DNA from: Haliclystus octoradiatus
Taxonomy: Eukaryota; Cnidaria; Staurozoa; Stauromedusae; Haliclystidae
Direction: 5' to 3'
DNA: 64,000 nt
Assembly: GCA_916610825.1 (NCBI GenBank)
Contig: OU744453.1
Coordinates: 9,753,826-9,817,825 of the forward strand
Positions 24,414-36,660 of this stretch are shown here, one piece after another; the stretch's first letter is position 1, and each line of letters begins with the position of its first letter. The position numbers were made by a program, and so were the translations under genes. The notes beneath the pieces were generated by a model, which was not told the DNA's origin, ran no database searches, and saw only the letters and a list, made by a program, of their open reading frames with translations.

Positions 24414-27400
24414 AGCTAACCAGGCCATGTCTGATAGAATTAAAATCACAGATGTCATTCCAGTTTACAAAGGAGATTCGGATATCTCAGAATGGTGGAA
24501 AGATTTGATGCTGTTTCGTTGATTAAAAAGCTTTCTGTTATGGACAAAGCTACGGTTGTACCATTATTATTACGGGATTCAGCATTCTTAATATATGACA
24601 AGATGAATGATGGAGATAAGTCGAATATTGATAAAGTCAAAGCAAGATTACATGAAGCTTTTTCTATATCAAAATTTGCTGCTTGGGAGCAGTTTCAATC
24701 ACGCCACCTGGAGCGCGGTGAAGATGTAGATGTGTTCTACGCTGATTTACATTGCTTGTGGGATATCGTTGGTAAAGATGTTTTAGGAGCATCTTTTGAA
24801 TCTGGTTTACCTCCTGCTGTTAGTCAACGACTAAGAACTTGTTGTGATGCTTCTGGGGAGACTCTTCTGCGACATGCTAGAGTTTTAATGGAGGCAGAAA
24901 TGTTGAAGATCTTGTTGCAGTGAGTGTGAGAAAACCGCCTGGAAAACGATAGCCTACAACTTTAAGCAGAAGTAAACAGCTACCGCCTAAACCTTGCTTT
25001 TTTTGTGGGGAAGAAGGCCATTATGCCACAAACTGTCCACAAAGAAGCAAGATGGTAAAGACATTCGGTGTGGTAGGTGTAATGAAATAGGACACTTTAC
25101 ATATGGATGTGCCAAAATGTCATCGTCGGGAGACGGCAAAGGAGTTGTATCGTCTGCGGAACAATCTATGGCCCCAAGAAATTAAAAGACCTAATATATG
25201 TTGATGTCTTGATTAATGGTTGTAAATGTAAAATGTTAATCGATACTGGATGTACTACCTCAATAATAAGTTTACAATTGGCAACATCATTAAATCTTAA
25301 ATTGAATCTGGTACCAGTCGAATTACCTTAATGGACAATGCAAATGTTAATGCTGTTGGATGTGTTACAATGGAGTTAAATGTTAATGGTTATATAGTAT
25401 CTGCTAAATGCCTCGTGGTTGATCAGTTACTAAACAATATTGATGGAATTCTTGGATTAGAATCAATTGTTAACATTGGTGGATTGAATATATCAGATAA
25501 TGGTCAAGTTGTAATTGGAGGTAGTGCAATTTCTTCTGTCAGTCAAATGAACAATTTAGTATCACCTTTCAATATCGAAGATGATAATTTTATGGCTTCT
25601 TTTTATGGGGCTAAATGGACATTATCATGGAAGTGGAGAAATGGTAAAGAACCAAAAGTTTTACGTAACACAGTTGAACGTTATAAATTGTCACCAGAAA
25701 TTCAACTGCATACGATTCAACAATGAATACCTGGATCGATAAAGGATACTTGATACCATATGATGAAAAACTTTATGGTGAACCAAAGGGACTGATACGT
25801 ATGTTTGCTGTTGAGCAACCAGCTAAAAATAAAGTGAGGCCCATTTTTGATTTCCGCGAAATGAATGCAAATGTTGATGTTTATTCTGGTGGCAGTGATG
25901 TGTGTTTAGATAAAATCAGGAAATGGAGACAGTGGGGTGTAAATTGTAGCATTGTTGACTTGCGTGATGCTTATTTGCAGCTCAATATTGATTCAACTTT
26001 GTGGTGCTTTCAAACTGTTGTGTTCAATAAACACTGTTGGTGTTTGACCCGCCTTGGTTTTGGTCTGAGTTCGGCACCTTTGATTATGTCAACTGTTCTG
26101 AATCATGTCCTTTCATTGAATGAAAAAGTGAAGGCTGGGACAGATGCTTATGTGGATGATAGTTTTGTAAATGAGAATGTAGTTACTGCTGCAGATGTTA
26201 AACATCATTTAAAGCAATTTGGTTTAGAATCCAAAGAACCAGAGCAGATTTCGCCTACCTCGCCTGTTCGTTTTTTAGGATTAAACGTTATTAAGAAAGG
26301 TAATTCTCTATGGTGGGATCGTGCCAACCCAATTAAACATCTTACTACAGTGAAACCTGTTATAACAGTCACCTCTATACAGCGGCCACCTGTCTATAAT
26401 GGTCACTCTTTCAATCCCTAAAATAGCATTTTCTATTGAATTAAACCTGCATATAAAAGTCACCTGTCTATAGTGGTCAATTTATCTACCTCTCATAGCT
26501 GGCCGTTATATACAGGTTTCATTGTACTGATTATTGTAATTTAACCAAACGTGAATTTTACTCCTTGTGTGGTAAACTTGTAGGTATCAATCCTGTTTGC
26601 AATTGGTTGCGTGTCGCATGTAGCGTATGAAACAATTGGCCGATAATACTGATTGGGATGATACCTTGGATGAAAGTATAACTGAAAAGTTGAGAAATAT
26701 ATACTATAAATATATAATATTATAATATAAATATTAAATAATATATTATATAAATATATATATATAGCATATGCAAAGGTCGATGGTCTGTCGTAAATTC
26801 ATCATCTCTGAGAATTTGGTGTGATCCAAGCTCTTTGGCTTTAGGTATTTGCATTGAGAACGATGGTCATATTATCGAAGACGGTTCATGGTTAAGACGA
26901 GATGATAGTCACATCAACATGGCAGAATTGGACGCAGTGATAAAAGGACTTAACATCGGTATTTTATGGAATCCATCCAATATTGAACTTAAATGACAGA
27001 CTCTTTAGTAGTTTATAATTGGTTAAATGATGTTTTATCGTCAAAATCTTGTGTAAAGACAAAGGCAAAATCTGAAATGCTTATTAGACGGTGACTAAAA
27101 TTGATTAATGAATTGAAGCAGGATTATGAATTGAAGGTAAATGTTGTATTAGTTCGATCAGAACAAAATCTAGCTGACTCATTAACTCGTGTTCCGTCTA
27201 ATTGGCATGTAACTAAATCTGTATTAGATTCCACTGAGAATGATTTAGTCTGCTTAGGTAATACAATTATACCCACTATTCAACATTTACACTCTATTTC
27301 ACACGGAGAATATGCACAGACAGAATACTTGGCAAGACATTCTGGTTTAGATTATTCCAAAGAAATGATTGACACTGTGATAAAATCATGCAATCAATGT

Positions 27401-28186
27401 CAATATGTGGACCCGTTTCCGTTCAATGGGAAAAGGAGGAATTGTCTGTGAAGAAAATGTGGAAAAGGGTAGCTGTAGCAGATGTAACAAAATTTGAAGG
27501 ATACAAATATCTGACATTTATTGATCGTGGACCCTCCCGATTCTGTTTGTGGAGGAAAATATTGAATGAAGGACAGCAACAAATTATTATACAATTAAAG
27601 TCTGTTTTTTGCGAGCGAGGACCTCCTGACGAATTGTTGTTGGATAACTATAGCACATTTAAATCGAAAGGTGTTACAAATATATTAGCATATATTATTT
27701 AATGTTATTTTTCCTGTTGGTTGTCCTGTTTGGGTAAAACCAGATCAAAGTGTACGTTGTTTTCGTTGCTGGTTGAAAGGAATTATTATTCAACAAGTTT
27801 CTAACCTCAAAGCAAAAGTTTTGATTAATGACCATGTTTCTTTGAGACATATATAACATTTACGAATGCGTAGAGAAGATGATGATATTAATAATAATGA
27901 TAAACACAGTAATGCAGATGATTATGAACATCTGTCAGAGTTTTCCGATGATAGCAATTGTGATAATTTAGATGAACGTAACAATGATGCAATTGTCAAT
28001 GATAACAATGCCAACATAGAAGATGTTTTAATTTCTGAAAACGATGATGTCATTATTGAAAGACCTGTTCGAGTCAGGCAAAGACCTGCTTGGTTGAATG
28101 ATTTTGAATAAAATAATAAATTAGAAAATTAACTATTAAGAGTTTGTTAAAATCTAGGTGTAGATTTCTTGGAAATCTAGGTGGGG
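24414..28186 (+). pseudogene. Ty3-like LTR retrotransposon gag-pol, decayed
   Basis: The order of parts is gag, zinc knuckles, protease, reverse transcriptase, RNase H, integrase, which is the Ty3 order. Gag starts at ATG 24427 but shifts frame near 24510. Two CCHC knuckles (CFFCGEEGHYATNC and CGRCNEIGHFTYGC) lie at about 24990-25110. The protease has LIDTGCTTS near 25240. RT covers about 25580-26345 and has DLRDAYLQL and AYVDDSF. A MITE splits RT from its connection region, which resumes at 26527. RNase H (IWCDPSS, NMAELDAV) lies at about 26780-27060, and integrase (CNQCQ, FIDRGPSRF) at about 27100-27700. Several stops and frameshifts make it non-coding today. An A/T-only stretch at 26697-26765 interrupts the RNase H start. 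Confidence 0.8.
26348..26524. mobile_element. pogo/Tigger-type MITE in the Ty3-like RT
   Basis: 177 bp with inverted ends CAGTGAAACCTG and CAGGTTTCATTG, flanked by TA on both sides (26346-26347 and 26525-26526). Removing the element plus one TA rejoins the RT frame exactly (HLTT with DYCNLTKRE). End sequence and TA target fit the Tc1/mariner pogo group. It is too short to code. Confidence 0.82.
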
Positions 28187-28335
28187 TGTAAGAGTTAATT
28201 TTATACATGCCCAATTTATGTTTTAGCCTCGTTTGAAATTTATCACTTCTTGAGTTTTTAAGCAAGGAGATTTCGCTTGTGCAGCACGTGTCTCATTTCT
28301 GTCTTCATACTCTTCGTTTTTAATCTGTTCTTACA
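28187..28335 (+). repeat. 3' LTR of the Ty3-like element
   Basis: 149 bp with inverted termini TGTAAGA and TCTTACA, preceded directly by a purine-rich tract (AGGTGGGG, 28179-28186) that fits a polypurine primer. Confidence 0.75.
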
Positions 28336-28692
28336 TTAAGGATTCAATAAATTAAGTCCAAACGTCAAATTCAATTAGCTTTATTATATATTATTATGTA
28401 TTGTATGTGAAGCATCAACTTTTAAAATATCTAACAGTGTTAATTAATTATAATTTATATGCAGTATTATCTATATGCGTATCATTATTACACTTAATAC
28501 ATTGTAGACTGGTTATCAGAAATGTAATTTGGCAACTAAAGCCCCGACAACAGTGATTACTACAATTTTAATTTATATACTAACTCATGTCCATGGGAAA
28601 TAAATTTATGCAGGTCCTAACACTCTAAGACCTCTAACCTAACCCCTGAGTCCTAACATCCTCACCTTGTTTTTTCCTCGAGTTGTAAGTTG
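28336..28692. other. Spacer between Ty3-like and BEL/Pao elements
   Basis: 357 bp of AT-rich sequence without a recognised feature. Its last five bases, AGTTG at 28688-28692, are the left target duplication of the BEL/Pao element. Confidence 0.5.
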
Positions 28693-29339
28693 TGTTGAGA
28701 GCGATTGGACTCAGTAAATAAATGAAACATTAATAGAAGAAAACTATACTAAAAATTATGATGAACATTGAAATAATAATGACTAATATAGTACTTAAAT
28801 TAAAACGAACATAGATGACTCATTGCGTGGATAATAGCGTATAATTGAAAGTAGCCTAATGATGTCATGTAGGATGACAAGGATAAAATATACCACGTAA
28901 TGCTTATATGCCTACGCATTGTTTGCGTGACAAGGATGAATTACACCACGTTATGTTCAATATGCCTACGTATTGTTTGCGTGGAACCTTACCTAATAAT
29001 AGATATAGTTTAGTATAAATGCAAGACAAATTAACTATAAAGATGTGAAAGATAGAAAGTAAGAGTTGAATGTATACCAGAAGATTTATATATGTATGAG
29101 AATATATGTTTTATATGTTACGAAATCAAGAGAAATTATATATCAAATCAATATCAAGTTACAAAAGAAGAGAATTTGGTGTATTCATTGGTGTCACTCT
29201 ATATATCTCTCCCGAAGCTGTCCTTGACACTTCGTATGTTATTGGTGAGTCTTCTTATCAATATAGTATATAGCTTCAATGTATGGGTCTCTAAGGAAGG
29301 TTTGTACAGTCCTCCTTCAAATTGAATAGAACCCGTACA
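28693..29339 (+). repeat. 5' LTR of the BEL/Pao element
   Basis: 647 bp running from TGTTGAGAGCG to CCCGTACA. It is nearly identical to the 3' LTR (33640-34249), apart from an extra stretch of about 37 bp near the 3' end and a few substitutions. The internal sequence directly after it, TTTTTGGTCCGTCGAACCGG, is the start typical of BEL/Pao elements. Confidence 0.9.
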
Positions 29340-29407
29340 TTTTTGGTCCGTCGAACCGGAGTCTTTACATTTTGGTCAAAGCAAATACGTAATCCATTTA
29401 AGTAAAC

Positions 29408-29887
29408 ATGGATTCAGAACATTCAAGTGAAATTAGCCCACCACAAGTTCCCACTAACGCTGCTGTAGATAGAGCACAGCGTTCTAGAGGAGGAAAATTA
29501 GCCGCTATTACGCGCATGATAACAATCGTCGAAAATCTGCTAGAAACAAGAGGCAGCAAACGAATGATACGTTCTTATCGTCAAAAATTAGAAAAAACAT
29601 TTAATGATTTTAGCGCACTACATGAAGTAATCGAAGAAGCAGTTGAAAATGAAGATGAATTAGCTGTTTCTACTTTATATTTCATTGAAAACGAAGAAAA
29701 ATATGAACAAATCATCACTGAAATTGATGATCAATTAGAAGAACGGGTAGACGAACCAATTTCAAGTATATCCGGCCGTTTCAATTCAGATACTCGTACA
29801 CGCATTCAAGATTTTGTAAATTCGATAAGTTTACACGAAAATCAAAGTTTACACGAAATCGAAGAAAATAATGACAACAATCAGTAA
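29408..29887 (+). CDS. BEL/Pao element, N-terminal gag frame
   Basis: 159 codons from ATG 29408, 68 bp after the 5' LTR, to TAA. The product is acidic and helical, with a coiled-coil-like pattern (LAAITRMITIVENLLETRG and Glu-rich helices), as in the N-terminal Gag of BEL elements. The next frame starts in a different register near 29930, so Gag is split from the rest by a frame change between about 29880 and 29930. Confidence 0.65.
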   Translation: MDSEHSSEISPPQVPTNAAVDRAQRSRGGKLAAITRMITIVENLLETRGSKRMIRSYRQKLEKTFNDFSALHEVIEEAVENEDELAVSTLYFIENEEKYEQIITEIDDQLEERVDEPISSISGRFNSDTRTRIQDFVNSISLHENQSLHEIEENNDNNQ

Positions 29888-29961
29888 TTTCGAAAACATC
29901 TGATAACAATTATGACAAAAATGCTCCAAAAATATCATTCAATCATTGGATTGATAATATT

Positions 29962-31386
29962 TTGGTCAATGAAAACAAGTACGAAAAAACAACAACAAAT
30001 GATTGCAGTTTAGGCGACACGTTGGTCGCTCTGAATTTAAAGTTAGACAAATACGATGGCGATCCGTTAGAATATCATAATTTCATCGCCTCATTCAAAC
30101 ATCAAGTGCATGATAGATTTACATTAACATCTGAAGCCAAAATGGCACATTTAATAAACTACTTACAAGGTCCAGCAAGATTAGCCACGCAAGGTTTACC
30201 AAGAAATATGCAAGGTTATTGTAAAGCTTTAAAAACTCTAAAAGAAATGTTTGGTAATCCAATTATTATATCCAGAGCATATATAGACAGAGTAGCAAAG
30301 GGTGAACAAATCCGTCCAAAGGATCCCATTCCTTTGAGAACTTTTTACCATGAACTTTGTGCCTGTTCAGTGGCACTAGAACAAATCAACTATTTTGATG
30401 ATGCAAACTCGTCGAGAAGGTTGGTATCAATAATAGCACGATTACCACAATACGCCCAAAATAGATGGCAACAATGCGTAGTCAAAATACGTTCATCGAA
30501 TAAAGTACCAAACATTTATAATATCGTACAATTTGTCAAAAATGAAATGTTAGCAGCCAATGATCCAGTTTGGGGAATCCAAAATGATGATGTACAATTA
30601 CAAATAATTAATAAAACCAAACCAAAAAGAACCATTTGTGCTACAATAGAAAATACAAGTAAAGATTGCATAATTTGTAACGAAAACCACGCCGTAAATA
30701 AATGTCAAAGTTGGCTCAGTCTCTCCGTTTCTGAAAGGTGGGACACAGCAAAACAAAAACGTCTCTGTTTTAACTGCTTAAAACAAGGCCATTCAAAAAT
30801 TAAGTGTATGCCAAATGGTAAATGCAGAACATGTCAACGAAAACACCATTCCTCATTACATTCTGAACGTAACGAAAACGAAAATGTAGTAACTCAAGTT
30901 GAAAATAATAATGCTGCTGTAAATTGCCATTCAATTTCTGAAAAATCAACCTTCTTACAAGTTGTTCCTGTAAAAATCGACTGCAAAAACGGCACAATAA
31001 TTACAAACGCGCTGCTGGATACAGGGAGTAACACCAGTATAATGACAGAAAACCTGAAAAAACGATTACGTGTGAAAGGAAAAACGTCAACTATGTCATT
31101 TAACACAATTTCTGGATGTACAAAAAGTAAAGTAGAGACATTTGAAATTCAATTAGAAAATATTAGTAACAACAACAAAGTTACAATAGAAAATTGTGTA
31201 TCTGTTCCAAATATTAATGTACCAGCTAGCCCGAACATATTAGAAGACGCTAAGTATTGGGAACACCTAAAAGACATAAAGTTCCCCCGAATTAACGAGA
31301 CTAAAGTAGAGATACTAATTGGCGCTGATTGCCCCGAAGCCTTAATAGCCCAAGAGTACCGCCAAGGGAAAGAAGGTCTCCGATAG
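29962..31386 (+). CDS. BEL/Pao gag C-terminus and aspartic protease
   Basis: The frame is open from about 29930. It holds a DUF1759-type Gag (LKLDKYDGDPLEYHNFIASF), CCHC-type knuckles (CIICNENHAVNKC, CFNCLKQGHSKIKC and a Cys/His segment) and a retropepsin with ALLDTGSNTS near 31005-31035. It ends at TAG after GKEGLR. The expected next motif continues in another frame (31329 on), so two bases appear to have been gained near 31375. The protein would act in virus-like particle assembly and Pol processing. Confidence 0.8.
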   Translation: MVNENKYEKTTTNDCSLGDTLVALNLKLDKYDGDPLEYHNFIASFKHQVHDRFTLTSEAKMAHLINYLQGPARLATQGLPRNMQGYCKALKTLKEMFGNPIIISRAYIDRVAKGEQIRPKDPIPLRTFYHELCACSVALEQINYFDDANSSRRLVSIIARLPQYAQNRWQQCVVKIRSSNKVPNIYNIVQFVKNEMLAANDPVWGIQNDDVQLQIINKTKPKRTICATIENTSKDCIICNENHAVNKCQSWLSLSVSERWDTAKQKRLCFNCLKQGHSKIKCMPNGKCRTCQRKHHSSLHSERNENENVVTQVENNNAAVNCHSISEKSTFLQVVPVKIDCKNGTIITNALLDTGSNTSIMTENLKKRLRVKGKTSTMSFNTISGCTKSKVETFEIQLENISNNNKVTIENCVSVPNINVPASPNILEDAKYWEHLKDIKFPRINETKVEILIGADCPEALIAQEYRQGKEGLR

Positions 31387-33212
31387 CCGTAAAGACTATG
31401 TTAGGATGGACGTTATTTGGTACAACACATAGAAACAGTAACTTACATCTAAAAGCATCTATCAATGTAATCCAAACATCGTGTGATCGAATAGATAGTG
31501 ATCTGAGAGATTTCTGGACGACAGAAAGTTTTGGTACCGCATATAATGATACAAAAGAATTATCAGTAAATGATAGAAAAGCTATACTTATTACGTCACA
31601 AGCTAAAGTAGTTAACGGGCATTATAAGATGGGGCTATTGTGGAAACAAGAGAACATTTCATTACCAAACAATAAGCCCCAGGCCCTTAAAAGAATTTAC
31701 TCATTTAAAGGTCGTTTTGAAAGAGACCAAGACTATTTCAAATTGTATTCAACTGTTATTAAGGATTATTTATTAAAGGGATATGCAAGAGAATTAACAT
31801 TGCGAGACAGATTAATTGAAAACCCAAGGATTTGGTACTTACCCCATCATAGTGTTTCAACACCTAAAAAGCCTAAATTACGAGTTGTGTTTGATGCGGC
31901 ATGCAAATACGGTGGGACCTCACTAAACGAAAATTTATTAACAGGTCCAGATTTATTGAACAATTTGTTGGGTTGTCTATTAAGATTTAGACAAAATAGA
32001 ATTGCAATTTTAGCAGATATCGAAGGTATGTTTAACCAAGTGCACGTCAACGATGAAGACATCCAAGCATTACGGTTCTTATGGTACAAAGATGAAGACC
32101 TATCAAGTCAACCAACCGAGTATGTGATGATGACACACTTATTTGGAGCCAAATCAAGTCCTTGCTGCGCCTTATCAGCACTACGGCAGACCGCCGAAGA
32201 CAACGCTGAACATTATTCGACTCAAGCATGTGAGACGATCAATAGAAACATGTACATGGACGACCTGCTGAAATCAGTCGATGACGAAGAAGAGGCTGTC
32301 ACCTTGGCAACAGAGCTGATGTCAATGCTACAGAAAGGTGGCTTCAAACTCACAAAGTGGAACAGCAACAGCACAGCCGTATTGGACGCACTTCCAGAAG
32401 CAGAAAGAAAGAAATCAGTGAAACTAAGCAACGGCGCCAACAAAGGAGAAAGAGCACTAGGTGTCACATGGAACATGGAACAAGATACATTCACCTTCAA
32501 AGTGGCCAACGACCTGTGTGAACAACCAAATACGAAGCGTGGTCTACTGTCAACCATCAGCAGCATATACAACCCAGATGGTGTCCTCTCTCCAATTCTA
32601 CTTCAACCAAAACTGATTATGCAAGAACTATGGCGACGAAAAGCAACATGGGACGAATATATGAACGACAACGAAGTTAAACAATGGGAATGCTGGAAAG
32701 ATCAGATCAAGGGAATCGAAAATGTTGAAATTAAAAGACATCTGTATGAAGGATTAAAGTCAAAAGTCAATAAGAATGACCTACACATATTCTGCGACGC
32801 ATCAGAGAAAGGATTTTGAGCTGTAGCATATTTGAGAGCCTCAACTGACGATGAAATCAAAGTGGTATTCCTGACTGGAAAAGCACGCTGTGCACTCCTG
32901 AAGACGCTAACAATACCACGACTAGAATTACAATCCGCACTTATGGCATCACGACTAGGAGCTATGATAATAAAAGAAATGGATATCGGATTCAATGACG
33001 TCACTTATTGGTCAGAATCGAAGACTACCTTAGCTTATATTGCAAACGAAGACAGAAGATTTCAAACATTCGTAGCAAACAGAGTTGCAGAAATTCACAA
33101 TCTAACAGAAGTGCCTCAATGGCGTCATGTACCTGGTCAATTCAATCCTGCAGATGATGCTTCTCGTGGTATCAATCCTCAACTGTCGACCATTAACTGC
33201 CTGCTCAGATGA
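31329..33212 (+). pseudogene. BEL/Pao reverse transcriptase and RNase H, one in-frame stop
   Basis: The RT includes KLRVVFDAAC, ILADIEGMFNQVHV, FGAKSSPCCALSAL and the active site YMDDLL (near 32260), so the catalytic Asp pair is kept. A TGA at 32817-32819 replaces a codon in the BEL RNase H-like region just after ASEKGF. The frame then continues to 33212 (LELQSALMASRLG, WSESKTTLAYI, VPGQFNPADDASRG). Confidence 0.8.
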
Positions 33213-33615
33213 CGTCAACGATTTACAACCATTGACGCCAAACCATTTTCTGTTGGTAAGATCTATAGTACATTTACCACCAGATATATTTGAAAAAAGA
33301 GATGTCATCACGAGAAAGAATTGGCGCCGCGCCCAAGCCCTCTTAAATATGTTCTGGAAACGTTGGAACAACGAATATCTAGGTCAACTTCAGAAACGAA
33401 CGAAGTGGACAACAAAACAACGCAACGTATCAATTGGCGACCTGGTTCTAATTACTGAGGAACCCCGTGTCCGTTGTTATTGGCCTATGGCAAGAATTAC
33501 AATAATAAATAAAAGCGCTGATGGATTGGTTCGTTCAGCAGAAGTGAAAACAGCTAACGGAAAATTGACACGCCCAATCGCGAAGCTATGTGTATTAGAA
33601 AACTCGGTCTTGTAA
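33165..33615 (+). pseudogene. BEL/Pao integrase C-terminal fragment
   Basis: The reading frame resumes at LNCRPLTACSDD, followed by LQPLTPNHFLL, WRRAQALLNMFWKRW and the DLVLITEEPRVRCYWPMARI segment, which is the C-terminal SH3-like part of BEL integrases. The HHCC zinc finger and the DDE catalytic core that should precede it are missing, so it cannot work alone. Confidence 0.8.
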
Positions 33616-33639
33616 AGTCTTATACTTTACAGGTGGGAC

Positions 33640-34249
33640 TGTTGAGAGCGATTGGACTCAGTAAATAAATGAAACATTAATAGAAGAAAACTATACTAAA
33701 AATTATGATGAACATTGAAATAATAATGACTAATATAGTACTTAAATTAAAACGAACATAGATGACTCATTGCGTGGATAATAGCGTATAATTGAAAGTA
33801 GCCTAATGATGTCATGTAGGATGACAAGGATAAAATATACCACGTAATGCTTATATGCCTACGCATTGTTTGCGTGACAAGGATGAAATACACCACGTTA
33901 TGTTTAATATGCCTACGTATTGTTTGCGTGGAACCTTACCTAATAATAGATATAGTTTAGTATAAATGCAAGACAAATTAACTATAAAGATGTGAAAGAT
34001 AGAAAGTAAGAGTTGAATGTATACCAGAAGATTTATATATGTATGAGAATATATGTTTTATATGTTACGAAATCAAGAGAAATTATATATCAAATCAATA
34101 TCAAGTTACAAAAGAAGAGAATTTGGTGTATTCATTGGTGTCACTCTATATATGTCTCCCGAAGCTGTCCTTGACACTTCGTATGTTATTGGTGAGTCTG
34201 TATCGTAAGGTTTGTACAGTCCGCCTTCAAATTGAATAGAACCCGTACA
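33640..34249 (+). repeat. 3' LTR of the BEL/Pao element
   Basis: 610 bp with the same termini as the 5' LTR, preceded by a short purine tract (ACAGGTGGGA). It is followed by the right target duplication AGTTG. Confidence 0.9.
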
Positions 34250-34254
34250 AGTTG

Positions 34255-35154
34255 TATTAATGTTTTCTTATTCTTATCTTCTGTGTACTTCCCAAATATA
34301 AATAAAGCAGCAGCTGACCAAAGTAAAAAGGAAGACTGGTGCCATTAGCAGGAACTTGATATATAATCATTGCTGTCATTGATCATGGATTCGTTAGCTC
34401 CACTATAGGCCACATAAATAGCATAGTTACATAGATAAGTAGAGGCACTCTGAGAATTGTGGTTTATTTTCGCGCAACTGCTAATAAAGACTAAAGCAGT
34501 TCAGTGGTTCAGGCCTTGGTTGAGCTAAGCTAGTGCTAGACTCCTAGCCCCATACATTCTACAACGGTCTTGAAACAGATAGAAAATGCTTTGCTACTTT
34601 TAGATCGTGCTTATATTATCTTTATTATAATTTTATCGCAGAAAGATCTGCTTTTTCCTTCAGAAATATCGTATATAGAATTGAATTCATGCCAAAGCAT
34701 TATATTATTCCTACTGGATCTACTGGATTGTACATTCTTAATCATCCGGGTCAAGGTCTGGAATACAATACAGTGGTTTCTTTTAATGTTTCAACACTTG
34801 CAATGAATATATGCGAGGTTAGTGATGACTGTGAGGGTACTGTTGTAAGTGATCACAGTTCATTATGACGTTACTGTTTTGCATATTTTATGATTGCTAG
34901 ATTGATTGTTAACGTTATACATCATTTACCTGTTGTTAATCTTGATGATGGCAAATCAGACATTAATTGTTGTGATATTCGTGCAGATAGAAGTTTGCAA
35001 GTAATACAATTACTTTTAACTGTTCTTGCTAATTATCTTATTCTATGTCACCATTTCACTGTCGCTAAGGTGTCATCAAACGAGATGTGCCAAAGGAACA
35101 TACTGTGATCAGTTGCAAACGAACATCGATTGCAAGCAGACATGTTAAATAAAT
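34255..35154. other. No supported gene between the BEL/Pao and DIRS-like elements
   Basis: AT-rich. Frames at 34570-34806 and 34890-35108 have no domain and probably belong to flanking or leader sequence of the DIRS-like element. Confidence 0.4.
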
Positions 35155-36660
35155 ATGGAGAGCGAAAATATTACGACTTCTGGAGACGCATCTACGAGTG
35201 ATGTAATTACATAACCTTCAGACAATTTGCTGCAGGCACTCACTGATACCATGTCTCGCATGGGTAGAATCATCCCTGATCTAACCGCAGATAAACATAC
35301 AGGTACTGCTGATATGGCAAATTCTGCCAAACCAGATACTGAAGAATCAGATTTGGGTTTTGGTCCAAATAGAGGGTGATGCTGAAGATGACCCATTTTC
35401 AGTGTCTGGCCTACTAAAGGAGGACACGCAACAGAAAATTAACAACACCGATGAGAATCCCTTTTCAGATCTGTTAAACGAGATCGAACAGGACTATGCC
35501 CAGGTGGAGAACTTTGGACCTGATATTTCAGCCAAATTGGCTGATATCATAAATAAGCACTGGTCATCACCAATTCAGCAGGAAAAACTGAAAGACAAAT
35601 TGTATAAGGTTAGTGCATCGAAAAACTATTCACAATGGCTACGCCCCTAGTCAACACGGAAGTGTGGGGACTTATGAAAAATCAGCATAAGCAAAGAGAC
35701 TTTAAGATGTCATCCATCCAGAAGGTAGTTACAGCAGTGGGATCAATATTAGCAAGTTCTACGCAAATTATTATGCAGAATATTGGTGACATAGATGTTA
35801 ATACATTGATTAAGGCTAACGTTGACGCGTTGGCATTATAGGGTCATGCCCAGGTAACAATGCCCCGAGATAGAAGGGAAGCTATTAGACCAATCTTGAA
35901 GAGCAAATACTCGTCCTTATGTAAACCTGGCAATCCTATTACTACACAATTGTTTGAAGATGATTTGGTAGCACAGGTTAATAGTGTACGATCGTTAAGC
36001 CAGCTAAATGACATCGCGGTAACGTCTCAATGAGCGTCTGGTGGCCCACAATCTGGTGGTGGACATTCGTACCCTTCAAGTTCATATCACAAGGATCAGT
36101 CATTTTTGTCCAAGGGCTATCGAAAACACAAACCACCAGGGCAGGGCCAATACAACCAATTCAACAAGAACTCAACACAGAGTCCAAAGAAAGCTCGACC
36201 CAATCAGAGGGGAGGATACCGCTAGAAGAATTACAGGTATTTAATCTTAAAAATTCTGAGAAAGATCTCAGGTTATACTTTACACAGAAAGCGTTAAACT
36301 TTAAAGGTGGTAATCTCCGCATATTTGCTGAATGCTGGAAAACCATAACATCCAATTTGGATGTATTGGAGTCTGTTACAGGCCAGTACGTTGAATTTGA
36401 CGTAGCTCCTGTACAGAAATTTCACATAACAGAAGATATGAGAAATAGATATGTGTCTACCTGGGACGTAAAGTCTAGTTCTCAGATATTTATCAACATT
36501 AAAACCGCCTGAGGAACATTTAACATTTAAGGTAGCCATGCTATTGGCACTTCTATCTGGTCATCAATTTAACCTTGTAGCTGGGTTAGCGGGTTTCAGC
36601 ACTATCAATTTAGGTGCATGTACGGTGCAAGCCCGTGCAAGGTTGTTTTACTGTTACACG
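35155..36660 (+). pseudogene. DIRS-like tyrosine-recombinase retrotransposon remnant
   Basis: A Gag-like region starts at ATG 35155 and is broken by stops and frame changes (PDISAKLADIINKHW, STQIIMQNIGDID, RDRREAIRPILKSKYSSLC, then a Gly/Gln/Ser-rich basic stretch). A short RT amino-terminal piece follows (GGNLRIFAECWKTITS, then YVEFDVAPVQKF, about 36300-36420). It runs directly into the start of a tyrosine recombinase (STWDV, then LVLRYLSTLKPPEE and LTFKVAMLLALLSGH, about 36450-36560). The RT catalytic core, RNase H and the recombinase active site are missing. Family assignment is from motif order and wording. Confidence 0.6.

Larger units (their letters stand above)
28693..34249 (+). mobile_element. 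BEL/Pao LTR retrotransposon, young but with integrase core deleted
   Basis: 5557 bp flanked by the 5-bp duplication AGTTG (28688-28692 and 34250-34254). Near-identical LTRs show a recent insertion. Gag, protease, RT and RNase H are present with the YMDD catalytic motif intact. The integrase zinc-binding and DDE core are absent: the RNase H end (DDASRG, near 33160) is followed at once by the integrase C-terminal part (LNCRPLT, near 33180). It also has two frame breaks and a TGA. Confidence 0.92.

Noticed and set aside
29092..29325. Repeated small frame beginning MYENICFICYEI, also at 34039
   Set aside because: The same sequence occurs in both LTRs of the BEL element; it is LTR sequence, not a gene.
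31329..31386. Programmed -1 frameshift between BEL protease and RT frames
   Set aside because: The 57-nt overlap has no slippery heptamer in the right register, and BEL Pol is normally one frame. A two-base gain near 31375 explains it better.
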